A stretch of 14,795 bases of DNA from contig JAJZMW010000124.1 in assembly GCA_021848165.1 (NCBI GenBank), forward strand, positions 1-14,795, read 5' to 3'. Under the pieces are notes generated by a model. That model saw only the letters and a program-made list of their open reading frames with translations. It did not search any database and was not told the origin of the DNA. A program made the position numbers and the translations under genes. Below, one piece after another: positions 6,497-13,466 of the stretch (within the stretch, counting starts at the first letter, position 1; every line of letters starts with the position of its first letter). The DNA is from Thermoplasmata archaeon (GTDB lineage: Archaea; Thermoplasmatota; Thermoplasmata; Lutacidiplasmatales; UBA184).

Positions 6497-7728
6497 AAGT
6501 TCCGAAACAACCCGAGGTCAACATCGGCCTGGTCGGCCACGTCGATCACGGGAAGACAACGCTGACCCAAGCGCTCACCGGAGAGTGGACCGATCGCCAC
6601 TCGGAAGAGCTCAAGCGCGGGATCTCGATCAAGCTCGGCTACGCCGACGCCGCGTTCTATCGGTGCGACGCCTGCCCGCCGCCGAGCGGGTTCTCCGTCA
6701 CTCCGACCTGCCCCGGGTGCGGGGGCGAGGCGAAGTTCCTGCGCGCGGTCTCCTTCGTCGATGCCCCGGGGCACGAGACGCTCATGGCGACCATGCTGTC
6801 GGGCGCCGCGTTGATGGACGGGGCGCTCCTCCTGGTGGCCGCGAACGAGCCGGTCCCCCAGCCCCAAACGCGGGAGCACCTCTACGCGCTCGATATCATC
6901 GGAGTGCACAAGGTCGTGGTCGTCCAGAACAAGATCGACCTCCTCTCGAGCGAGAAGGCGATGGAGAACTATCAGCAGATCCGCGAGTTCCTCACCGGCT
7001 CCCCGGTCGCGACCGCGCCCGTGATCCCGATCAGCGCCAATCACAAAGTGAACATCGACGCGCTCATCGGAGCGATCGAGGAGACGATCCCGACGCCCGC
7101 GCGGGACCCGGCGAAGCCGCCGCTCATGTACGTCGCGCGGTCGTTCGACATCAATCGCCCCGGGACCCGCCCGGCCGGGCTGCGCGGCGGTGTGCTCGGA
7201 GGCTCCCTCCTCCAAGGGCACCTCAAGGTGGGGGAGGAGATCGAGATCCGGCCCGGCTACGCGGCTCCGACCGGCGGCACCGTCGAGTCGATCCGCACGA
7301 AGATCACCACGATCCTCGCGGGGGGCCAGGAGTGGGACGAGCTCCGCCCCGGGGGCCTCGCGGCCGTGGGCACCTCGCTCGATCCCTCCCTTACCAAGGG
7401 GGACGGCCTGACCGGCCGGCTCATCGGGACCCCCGGAACGCTCCCGCCGGTGAGTCAGAAGATCCGCTTGCGAGCGACCTTGCTCGATCGCGTCCTCGGG
7501 GCGCAGCGGGAGATCAAGGTCGAGAAGATCCGATCGAACGAGACGCTGGCCCTCACCGTCGGGACGACGATCGCCCCCGGCAAGGTCACGAGCGCCCGCG
7601 GCGACGAGGTCGAGCTCTCTCTGGGGCGCGCCGTCACGGTCTTTCCCGACAGCCGGGTCGCCATCTCGCGCCGCATCAACGCGTGGCGCCTGATCGGCTA
7701 CGGGATCGTGGAGGGCGTCGGCAAGTGA
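6493..7728 (+). CDS. Translation initiation factor aIF2 subunit gamma
   Basis: A 411-aa GTPase core of archaeal initiation factor 2, which carries initiator Met-tRNA to the small ribosomal subunit. G1 is GHVDHGKT (15-22), G3 is DAPGHE (90-95), G4 is NKID (146-149), and G5 lies near ISAN (180-183). A zinc knuckle typical of the gamma subunit sits between switch I and G3 (C58, C61, C73, C76). Beta-barrel domains 2 and 3 follow (about 205-411), with SFDINRPGT and GGVLGGSLLQG motifs shared by the family. EF-Tu/SelB are excluded by the zinc knuckle and the operon. ATG overlaps the rps6e stop by 4 bp, and its own TGA overlaps the GTG of trm112, so the three are probably translationally coupled. Confidence 0.97.
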   Translation: MKVPKQPEVNIGLVGHVDHGKTTLTQALTGEWTDRHSEELKRGISIKLGYADAAFYRCDACPPPSGFSVTPTCPGCGGEAKFLRAVSFVDAPGHETLMATMLSGAALMDGALLLVAANEPVPQPQTREHLYALDIIGVHKVVVVQNKIDLLSSEKAMENYQQIREFLTGSPVATAPVIPISANHKVNIDALIGAIEETIPTPARDPAKPPLMYVARSFDINRPGTRPAGLRGGVLGGSLLQGHLKVGEEIEIRPGYAAPTGGTVESIRTKITTILAGGQEWDELRPGGLAAVGTSLDPSLTKGDGLTGRLIGTPGTLPPVSQKIRLRATLLDRVLGAQREIKVEKIRSNETLALTVGTTIAPGKVTSARGDEVELSLGRAVTVFPDSRVAISRRINAWRLIGYGIVEGVGK

Positions 7729-7907
7729 GGGCCGACCTGCTCGAGATCCTCTGCTGCCCGGTCTGTCGCCGGGAGCTGACGCTCGCCGCCGGCCAAACGG
7801 AGGGGGACGAGATCGTGCGGGGAACGCTCACCTGCCGGGGGTGCGGGGCGGTCTACCCGATCGACGACGGGATCCCCGACCTCCTGCCGCCCGACGACCG
7901 GGCCTGA
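7725..7907 (+). CDS. Trm112-like zinc-binding methyltransferase activator
   Basis: A 60-aa protein of the Trm112 family. In archaea and eukaryotes Trm112 is the obligate partner of several tRNA, rRNA and release-factor methyltransferases (Trm9, Trm11, Mtq2 types), stabilising them by strand addition. Here LLEILCCPVC (5-14) supplies C11 and C14, and CRGCGAVYPIDDGIPDLLP (37-55) supplies C37 and C40; this CPxC...CxxCG.xYPI.DGIP.LL layout is diagnostic. The start is GTG at 7725, overlapping the aif2g TGA (GTGA), with no ATG available, so the gene is easily missed. The protein is close to the bacterial YcaR/Trm112 minimum size and lacks any central insertion. The 3' end overlaps the convergent cyclase gene by 80 bp. 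Partner methyltransferases are not nearby, unless the FAM173-like one is a client, for which there is no evidence. Confidence 0.85.
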   Translation: MRADLLEILCCPVCRRELTLAAGQTEGDEIVRGTLTCRGCGAVYPIDDGIPDLLPPDDRA

Positions 7908-8541
7908 CGGGGCGACGCGGGGTCAGGACGACGCGCGCAGGACCCCCATCGCCCCCGCGAAGACGCAGCGGAAGGCAGCGCATGTCGTAGGCGCCGGGGG
8001 GCGCCTTCGCGAGGAGGAGCCCCTCGACGATGAGCACATCGTGGCCGAGCAGTTCGTGGTGGACGGGGAACGCCCCGCTCGGGTCGTTCTCGACCGAGAG
8101 AGAGTCGACCCCGACCAGGCGGACCCCGCGGGCCACGAGCGCCGCGGCCCCGCTCGGGCGGACCGCGACGTAGTCGGGGAAGAACTCCCCCGACGCCTCC
8201 CACCGTGCCGAGTTCCGGGTCCGGAACAGGACGCGCGTCGTGCCCCGGGGGATCCGGGCCACTTCGGCCGGGCCGATCGCCGCACACCGGTCCGCGATCC
8301 GCACCACCCGACAGGGGCCGTTGAGCCGGGCCAGGTCGACCTCGTCGATCGATGCGCCGCCGGGAAGGAAATGGAGGGGGGGATCGACGTGGGTCCCCGC
8401 GTGCGTTCCCAACGCGATGCGGGAGACGTTGTAGCCGTCCCCACGCGCGATCGACCGGAACGGTGAGCTCTCGAACGCCGGATCCCCGGGAAACGCCGCC
8501 ATTCCGATGTGCAGGGGCATCGAAACGTCGATCGACCGCAT
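7828..8541 (-). CDS. Cyclase-family hydrolase (kynurenine formamidase-like)
   Basis: A 237-aa metal-dependent amidohydrolase of the cyclase family, whose members include bacterial KynB (N-formylkynurenine to kynurenine) and other lactone/amide hydrolases. The metal-binding signature HAGTHVDPPLHF (47-58) gives H47, H51, D53 and H57; later family positions are H161 (HHELLG) and E173 (VEGLLL). IDVSMPL at the N-terminus is the usual family start, so ATG 8541 is preferred; ATG 8568 would add nine residues. Family members normally end a few residues after ARVVL (202-206); here about 31 Arg/Pro/Gly-rich residues follow, read antisense to trm112. This tail may be real or may result from loss of the normal stop. 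No other kynurenine-pathway gene is adjacent, though nadB of de novo NAD synthesis lies 5 kb away. Exact substrate is uncertain. Confidence 0.83.
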   Translation of the reverse strand: MRSIDVSMPLHIGMAAFPGDPAFESSPFRSIARGDGYNVSRIALGTHAGTHVDPPLHFLPGGASIDEVDLARLNGPCRVVRIADRCAAIGPAEVARIPRGTTRVLFRTRNSARWEASGEFFPDYVAVRPSGAAALVARGVRLVGVDSLSVENDPSGAFPVHHELLGHDVLIVEGLLLAKAPPGAYDMRCLPLRLRGGDGGPARVVLTPRRPVRPGRRAAGGRGSRRRSGRPPRTPGR

Positions 8542-8636
8542 CCCTCGGACGAGGACGCACCCCCTCATACGCTCTCAGTCCGCCCCCCTCCGACCGGCGC
8601 GGGGGCCCGACCCCCTGCGGTGCCGCTCGAAACGAA

Positions 8637-8645
8637 GGGTTAAGG
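8637..8645 (+). promoter_or_regulatory. TATA-like box of the signal peptidase gene
   Basis: GGGTTAAGG is centred about 29 bp before the GTG at 8670 and is the only AT-rich patch in the 128-bp spacer. It supports a leaderless GTG start rather than the longer frame that would run back into the opposite-strand cyclase gene. Confidence 0.45.
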
Positions 8646-8669
8646 CCCGCTCGACCGGAAGAACCTCTC

Positions 8670-10154
8670 GTGGCTCGTCATCGCCGCGGGCGCGAGGAAG
8701 AGGCCGACGACGGGGAACTCGTCGCCGACGACGACGACGCGGAGGAGGACGACGACGAGTCGGACGAGGAGGAGGAGTCCGAGGAGGAGGACGAGGAAGG
8801 GGAGGAGGACGAGCGACCCGCCCGACGACGAGGGGGCGGGTCCCGCTCGCGTCACCTTCCTCCGCGATCGCCCCGCCGCGGGACCCCCCCGCCCCTGCGA
8901 CGCTGGCGTCCTCGTCCGGGGGACGCCGGCGAAGAGGACGACGACGAGGCGAGCGAGCGGGAAGCGCTCGAGCGCGCCCGGATCGCCGCCGCCCGGCCCC
9001 GGTCCCACTACTGGCGGTTCCGCGACTCGTTCTGGTTCGCGCCGATCGTCGCCGTGGTCGTGATCGTCATCGCCCTGGCCGGGCTCGTCGCGGTGACCGG
9101 CAATTGGCCCCCCGTCTACGTCGTCCAATCGTCGAGCATGCAACACGGCTCCAGCGATCAGATCGGGCTGATCAACACCGGGGACCTCGTCCTCAGCCAG
9201 CGGATCGCCAACTCTTCGATCGTCACGTACGTGGGAGGGCTCACGACCGGCTACGCGACCTACGGAGAGTACGGCGACGTGCTGCTCTACGAGCCGAACG
9301 GAGCCGCCGTCACCCCGATCATCCACCGCGCGATCGTGTATCTCGACTACAACCCGAACGGGACCTACTCGGCCCCGTCGCTCGAGGGATTGCCGTGCGG
9401 CTCGGCCCCCAACGCGGTCTACCGGGTCGCGCCCAGTGCGACCGGGTGCGGGCCGATCGGGCTCCCGGACGGCGCCGTTCTCACCCTCCGGGGGATCGGG
9501 TGGCGTTCGGCGACCGTGAACGTCTCGATCTCGCCCGCGACCCTCGGCGCGCACGGCGGGTACGTGACGATGGGGGACAACAACCTGGTCGACGGCGGAT
9601 GCACGAGCGCCTGCTCCGGCATCACCGATCAGGCGGCCGGCACGAGCCAGCTCGTGGAACCGGGCTGGATCGTCGGGGTCGCGCGCGGGATGCTCCCGTG
9701 GTTCGGGGCGCTGCGTCTCGCCCTCGAAGGGCACGCGGGGAGCGTCCCCCTGAACTCCTGGATGTTCCTCGCGATCAGCGTCGTCGCGTTCGTCCTTGCG
9801 GCGTTCGCTCTCCACTACGCCTGGAGCTCGTTCCGGCCCCTCGATCCCCGACGCGCGGCCGTCCAGGCGCGGGAGGCCGAAGAGGAGGCGGACGAGGGAC
9901 GGGGCTCCGGCGCGCCTTCGACCCGGGGGAGCGAGGAGCGCCGACGTCGCTGGTTCTGGCGTCGGGCGACGGAGGACGACGCGGAGGAGGACCGGGGGCG
10001 AGGATCGCCCCGGCGCGCGCACGTCGCGCGAGCGGCGCGCTCGACCCCCCGCGCTCGCTCGGGGAGGCCCCGACCGTCCGTGCGACGCGCCGCGCGCCAC
10101 CCCCGAGACTCGAGGTCCCACGGCGCTCGTCGCCCGCCCGACGACGAGCTCTGA
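8670..10154 (+). CDS. Sec11-type signal peptidase I with long charged tails
   Basis: A 494-aa membrane serine protease that removes signal peptides from exported proteins. Catalytic features: S156 in VQSSSMQH, H219 in PIIHRAI (the ER/archaeal Ser-His type, not the bacterial Ser-Lys type), and the GDNNLVD segment (302-308) with D303 and D308. Helix 1 spans about 123-143; helix 2 about 364-384, leaving the catalytic domain outside and both tails inside. Unusual: residues 9-48 are almost entirely Asp/Glu, followed by a basic Arg/Pro stretch (49-83) and a second acidic patch (88-97); the tail after helix 2 (385-494) is Arg/Glu-rich and low-complexity. The core has an insert with C243, C260, C311 and C315. 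Typical archaeal enzymes are roughly 130-250 aa. GTG start chosen from the TATA-like box and the neighbour limit. Confidence 0.86.
   Translation: MARHRRGREEEADDGELVADDDDAEEDDDESDEEEESEEEDEEGEEDERPARRRGGGSRSRHLPPRSPRRGTPPPLRRWRPRPGDAGEEDDDEASEREALERARIAAARPRSHYWRFRDSFWFAPIVAVVVIVIALAGLVAVTGNWPPVYVVQSSSMQHGSSDQIGLINTGDLVLSQRIANSSIVTYVGGLTTGYATYGEYGDVLLYEPNGAAVTPIIHRAIVYLDYNPNGTYSAPSLEGLPCGSAPNAVYRVAPSATGCGPIGLPDGAVLTLRGIGWRSATVNVSISPATLGAHGGYVTMGDNNLVDGGCTSACSGITDQAAGTSQLVEPGWIVGVARGMLPWFGALRLALEGHAGSVPLNSWMFLAISVVAFVLAAFALHYAWSSFRPLDPRRAAVQAREAEEEADEGRGSGAPSTRGSEERRRRWFWRRATEDDAEEDRGRGSPRRAHVARAARSTPRARSGRPRPSVRRAARHPRDSRSHGARRPPDDEL
8694..8812 (+). repeat. Low-complexity GA-rich tract coding the acidic block
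   Basis: A purine-rich run of GAG/GAC/GAA codons with a few TCG or GGG interruptions encodes the Asp/Glu block near the N-terminus of the signal peptidase. There is no fixed repeat unit, so it is low complexity rather than a tandem repeat. Such tracts are prone to slippage, and tract length may differ among relatives. Confidence 0.7.
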
Positions 10155-10182
10155 GCGCGGCCTCGCCACGTCGGCGCGGGAA

Positions 10183-10217
10183 CCCTTTTTAGGGCTAGGC
10201 GGGGTCGCCCGCCGAGG
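10183..10217 (+). promoter_or_regulatory. TATA-like box and ribosome-binding site of the PRPP synthetase gene
   Basis: CCCTTTTTAGGG (10183-10194) is centred 36 bp before the ATG. Initiation about 25 bp downstream leaves a leader of about 11 nt starting with GAGG (10214-10217), 6 nt before the ATG, a good anti-16S match. The T-run could also act as a terminator for the signal peptidase gene 30 bp upstream. Confidence 0.5.
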
Positions 10218-10223
10218 AATCGC

Positions 10224-11102
10224 ATGCACGTCATCGGTGGCTCGGCGTCCACCGACCTCGCGGAACGGATCTCCCGCGAGCTCGGGAACGCTCCGTTCGG
10301 CGTGCCGTTCCTCAAGCGATTCCCCGACGGCGAGCTGTACCTCCGCGTCGGCGGGAACTTCCAGAACGAGGATGTGGTGATCGTTCAATCGACGCGCACC
10401 GACGAGGATCTGCTCGAGCTCCTCCTGCTCCAGGATGCGGTGCGCGAAGGCGGCGCTCGGCGCTCGTTCGTCGTCGTCCCGTACTTCGGATACGCCCGCC
10501 AGGACCGGCGGTTCTTCCCCGGCGAGCCGATCAGTTCGCGGGCGCTCGCCCGGCATGTCGAGCTGGACGCCGACATGGTCGTCACGGTCGACCTCCACTC
10601 GCCGCTCACCCTCGGACACTTCCGAAAGCCTTCCTTCGAGGCGAGCGCCATTCCGGCGTTCGCCCGCCAGCTCCGCCAGCGACCGGTCGACGTGCTGGTC
10701 TCCCCGGACAAGGGAGGAGCGGATCGGGTCCGGCGGCTCGCCGAGATCCTGGGGCGACCGTGGTTCGCGCTCGAGAAGAAACGGATCGACAGCGAGCATG
10801 TCGAGCTCCGCCTCCCGGACGCGCTCGGCGTCTCGTTCACGGGCAAGCACGTCACGATCTTCGACGACGTGATCTCGACGGGGGGGACGATCGTCGAGGC
10901 CGCTCGCCTGCTCCGGCAGAACGGCGCGGCGGCGATCACCACGGCGTGCACGCACGGGCTCTTCCTGCGCGACGCCTTCGAGCGGATCAAGGCGGTCGCG
11001 GACGACATCTACGCGACCGACACGCTGCACAACGGGGCCCAGAAGGTCTCGGTCGCGCCCGATATCGCGCGGCTCCTCGAGAAAGAAGGGGCCGCGCGCT
11101 AG
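10224..11102 (+). CDS. prs: Ribose-phosphate pyrophosphokinase (PRPP synthetase)
   Basis: A 292-aa cytosolic enzyme making 5-phosphoribosyl diphosphate from ribose 5-phosphate and ATP, the precursor of nucleotides, His, Trp and NAD. Motifs: FPDGE (33-37), PYFGYARQDR (86-95, ATP site), VDLHS (122-126, metal-binding H125), the flexible loop EKKR with catalytic K186/R187 (184-187), and the PRPP loop FDDVISTGGT (213-222). The length of about 290 aa matches archaeal class III-like enzymes, shorter than bacterial forms of about 315. The start is set by a GAGG site and an upstream TATA-like box. The downstream acetyltransferase gene begins 23 bp later and is probably in the same transcript. Its product feeds the quinolinate phosphoribosyl step of the NAD route to which the nearby nadB belongs. 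Confidence 0.96.
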   Translation: MHVIGGSASTDLAERISRELGNAPFGVPFLKRFPDGELYLRVGGNFQNEDVVIVQSTRTDEDLLELLLLQDAVREGGARRSFVVVPYFGYARQDRRFFPGEPISSRALARHVELDADMVVTVDLHSPLTLGHFRKPSFEASAIPAFARQLRQRPVDVLVSPDKGGADRVRRLAEILGRPWFALEKKRIDSEHVELRLPDALGVSFTGKHVTIFDDVISTGGTIVEAARLLRQNGAAAITTACTHGLFLRDAFERIKAVADDIYATDTLHNGAQKVSVAPDIARLLEKEGAAR

Positions 11103-11125
11103 CCGACCCGAGGGCTGAGCGCCGA

Positions 11126-12085
11126 ATGAACGCCCCCCAACCGGCTCGAGACGCCCGACGCGATCTCCTCGAGGCGCTCGTCGCGGGCGCCCGGCGCGCC
11201 CTCCGAGAGCGCGGCGAGTCCCCCCCCGCCAGCTGGGTCGAGGAAGCGACGGAGGACCTGAGAACCGGGCGGCTGCTGGGCTGGTGGCTCCCGGAGGAGG
11301 AGGGAGGAGGAGGGATCGCCTTCGGATCGGTGCGGGGCTCCACCGCCTTTGGCCACGTCCACGTCGCCGAGGGCACGGACGCCGGGGACCGCGTCGTCCG
11401 GCTCCTCGACGCGTTCCGATCCGGGACCCCGGGCTCGGTCGACGAGCTGGACCTTGGATTCACCGGCCTTTCCGCCGACGAAGAGGCGGCGCTCTCGGCT
11501 CGGCTCGGCGAGCGACCTCACGTCCACCTCCTCTCGCGCGCGGCCATGGAGCGGGCGATCGGCCCGGACGACGAGGCGCCCGTGACGGACGTTCCTTTGG
11601 GCATCCGTCACTTCCCGATCCGGGCGATCCCGCGCGATGCCCTCGCCGAACTCGACTGGCGGGCGTTCGCCGGCACGCTGGACGCCGAACTGGTCGGCCG
11701 GAACGCCGCCGAGTTCCGCCGGATGCTCGACGAGCTGATCGCCGGGCGCATGGGACGGTTCCTGGACGAGGCCTCCACCGCGCTCGTGGACGGATCTTCG
11801 GGAGAGCTTCTGGCGGCGATCCTCACCGGGGAGCAGACCCCGCGGCTCGCGGTCTACCTGGACGTCATGGTCGAGCCTCGGCATCGCCGGCACGGATACG
11901 GGCGCTACCTCGTCCGCTGGGGGTTCCGCGCGCTGGCGGCTCTCGGATATCCCCGCGTCCGGCTCTGGGTAACGGAAGCGAACGCGCCGGCCCTCGCGCT
12001 CTACGAACGCGCCGGCTTCCGACCCGTCGCCCGGGCGCTCATCTACCGGGAATCCCGGTCGGAAGGGCAACCGCAGCGCGGTTGA
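11126..12085 (+). CDS. GNAT-family N-acetyltransferase with long N-terminal region
   Basis: A 319-aa protein whose C-terminal third is a clear GNAT domain: the acetyl-CoA site is VYLDVMVEPRHRRHGYGRYL (243-262, with the RRHGYG pyrophosphate loop), followed by LGYPRVRLWVTEANAPALAL (273-292) and YERAGFRPV (293-301). Substrate cannot be told; candidates are a protein N-terminus or a small amine. Residues 1-150 match nothing obvious, but GHVHVAEG...AGDRVVRLLDAF (about 76-97) sits where a degenerate first GNAT domain could be, giving a tandem-GNAT layout. Residues 150-235 lead into the active domain and include a helix-rich stretch (165-215). The ATG lies 23 bp after the PRPP synthetase stop. The last 43 bp overlap the convergent nuclease gene. 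Confidence 0.8.
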   Translation: MNAPQPARDARRDLLEALVAGARRALRERGESPPASWVEEATEDLRTGRLLGWWLPEEEGGGGIAFGSVRGSTAFGHVHVAEGTDAGDRVVRLLDAFRSGTPGSVDELDLGFTGLSADEEAALSARLGERPHVHLLSRAAMERAIGPDDEAPVTDVPLGIRHFPIRAIPRDALAELDWRAFAGTLDAELVGRNAAEFRRMLDELIAGRMGRFLDEASTALVDGSSGELLAAILTGEQTPRLAVYLDVMVEPRHRRHGYGRYLVRWGFRALAALGYPRVRLWVTEANAPALALYERAGFRPVARALIYRESRSEGQPQRG

Positions 12086-13398
12086 TGCGGGCAGTTCGCC
12101 GCGTACCAGGCGGGGCACGCGGGGAGGCGTTCGGCGCGGCCGTCCGCGCGCGTCTCCGCGAGCGCCCGCGCGATCCCGCGCCATCGGCGAGCGATCGCGC
12201 CGAGATCCGGGAACCGATACCGGAAGACGAAGACGGGGGATCGCTCGGGAGGACAGCGACCCCAGCCCAGCACGAGGTGGGCGGTCGGGGAGCCGAGCGC
12301 CGCGCACCGGAACCCGAGCTCCCAGGCGATCTGGGGGGCCGCCGGCGCGAGCTCCTCCGCGGCGGGCGGCGTGTACTGATTGCGCACGCGTCGGAGGAAC
12401 GGCTCGCCGCGCCAGGTCTCGATCGGGCCGGGCGCCCAGGCCGACATCGGGAGCCGGACCGCGAGGTCTCCGATCGGGCCCGACTCCATCGCGGCGCGCA
12501 GGCGCGCGCGCATCTCGTCGGCGGGACCCGGGGGCGGAGGGGGGCTCGTTGCCTCCGGTTCGAGCCGGTCGAAGTAAGCCCGCCGGGGATAGATGAGATC
12601 GTGGATCGCGTCGATCTCGACCGTCGCCGGCGCACGATACCCCCGCCAGCGCTGCGACCACTCCGCCTCGACGTCCGGTCGGCGCGCGGGGGGCGGTAAC
12701 CCGTCGAGGATCTCGAGCGGATCCGCCGGCTCGGTGCCGGTGCACGTGCACCCCTGCGCGGCGCGGAACTCGCACCCCCGGTCGAACCAGCGGCACGCCG
12801 GGAGCGCTGACGGGTCGCCGGTGCGGATCGCCTCGCGCAACCGTTCGGCCCGCGCGACCGCCGCCGCGCGCCGCGTCGCGAGGTCGGGGATATGGAACTC
12901 GGCGACGGAGAGCGAGCCCGGTCCGCTCTCGGGCGCCTCGCGTCGCACGAGCCATCCCTCCTCCCGGTCCGCGAGCGCGCAGTACGTGACGAGCTGCACG
13001 AGGGCGTCGGGCCGGTGACTCCGCCACTCCTCCGGGGCGATCCCACGGCCCCCGGTCTTGAGCTCGATCACCGGGCCGCCGAGCGCATCGATCTGCCCTA
13101 CGATCCCGGCCCGACGAAAGCGCACCTCGAGCGCGACCCCGGGTCCGACGACGGCCCCCAGCGCCCGATGCAGGTCGACCCCCCGATCGACCGTCGCTTG
13201 GCGTTCGGGGGCGATCGGCCATCGGAGCCGCTCCTTCCAGAACGCGGAGCGCAGGTCGGCGAGCTCGGTGACGCGGATGCCGCGCTCGACCGATGCGGTC
13301 CGATACCGCTCCGCGAGCTCCTGCGTCCGGGCGAGGTCGGGGACGATCTCGACCGCGGGCGGGGGGTCGACCGCGGTCAACGGCACCGAGGAGGGCAT
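12043..13398 (-). CDS. PD-(D/E)XK nuclease, RecB/Cas4-like, apparent tandem duplication
   Basis: A 451-aa protein. The first half has the full RecB/Cas4 nuclease order: H77 (VDLHRAL), D104 (GQIDALGG), E112-x-K114 (IELKTG) and Q135-xxx-Y139 (QLVTY), followed by four cysteines C202, C209, C217, C219 that may bind an iron-sulfur cluster as in Cas4, Dna2 and AddB. The second half (about 258-451) repeats the plan without the catalytic residues: a YPRRAYFDRL segment (270-279) like the N-terminal CPRxxYY motif of Cas4/Dna2 with Tyr for Cys, then a VFRYRFPDL helix region and C428, C436, C442, C444. Both clusters follow the string LPAC. It likely acts on DNA ends in repair or replication; no helicase or cas gene is adjacent. 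ATG 13398 is about 31 bp from a TATA-like box. Confidence 0.8.
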   Translation of the reverse strand: MPSSVPLTAVDPPPAVEIVPDLARTQELAERYRTASVERGIRVTELADLRSAFWKERLRWPIAPERQATVDRGVDLHRALGAVVGPGVALEVRFRRAGIVGQIDALGGPVIELKTGGRGIAPEEWRSHRPDALVQLVTYCALADREEGWLVRREAPESGPGSLSVAEFHIPDLATRRAAAVARAERLREAIRTGDPSALPACRWFDRGCEFRAAQGCTCTGTEPADPLEILDGLPPPARRPDVEAEWSQRWRGYRAPATVEIDAIHDLIYPRRAYFDRLEPEATSPPPPPGPADEMRARLRAAMESGPIGDLAVRLPMSAWAPGPIETWRGEPFLRRVRNQYTPPAAEELAPAAPQIAWELGFRCAALGSPTAHLVLGWGRCPPERSPVFVFRYRFPDLGAIARRWRGIARALAETRADGRAERLPACPAWYAANCPHQPRCGCPSDRDSR

Positions 13399-13425
13399 CG
13401 GCGTCCTCTCGGGAGGCGCCCGCCG

Positions 13426-13433
13426 CTAAGAAG
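13426..13433 (-). promoter_or_regulatory. TATA-like box of the nuclease gene
   Basis: Minus-strand CTTCTTAG is centred about 31 bp before the ATG at 13398, consistent with a leaderless or nearly leaderless transcript. It is a weak match and sits only 5 bp from the opposite-facing box of nadB. Confidence 0.35.
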
Positions 13434-13437
13434 AGGC

Positions 13438-13445
13438 GCTATAGG
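13438..13445 (+). promoter_or_regulatory. TATA-like box of nadB
   Basis: GCTATAGG is centred 25 bp before the ATG at 13467, the spacing expected of a leaderless archaeal message. The divergent start codons are only 68 bp apart, so binding of the basal factors at the two boxes may compete. Confidence 0.5.
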
Positions 13446-13466
13446 GACCGGCCCGGTCCGCGAGCG

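Noticed and set aside
8694..8812. GA-rich tract as a tandem repeat or CRISPR-like array
   Set aside because: There is no constant unit or spacing; it simply encodes an Asp/Glu-rich stretch.
10140..10154. C-terminal DDEL of the signal peptidase as an ER-type retention signal
   Set aside because: KDEL/HDEL-type retrieval does not exist in archaea, and the tail is predicted cytosolic; chance match.
8640..11030. Minus-strand open frame of 796 codons
   Set aside because: Antisense to the signal peptidase and PRPP synthetase genes, whose catalytic motifs are complete; its composition is that of a reverse-complement shadow.
12043..13398. The Cas4-like gene as part of a CRISPR-Cas locus
   Set aside because: No repeats with regular spacers, no cas1/cas2 or effector gene in the window, and neighbours are housekeeping genes; a general DNA repair role is more likely.
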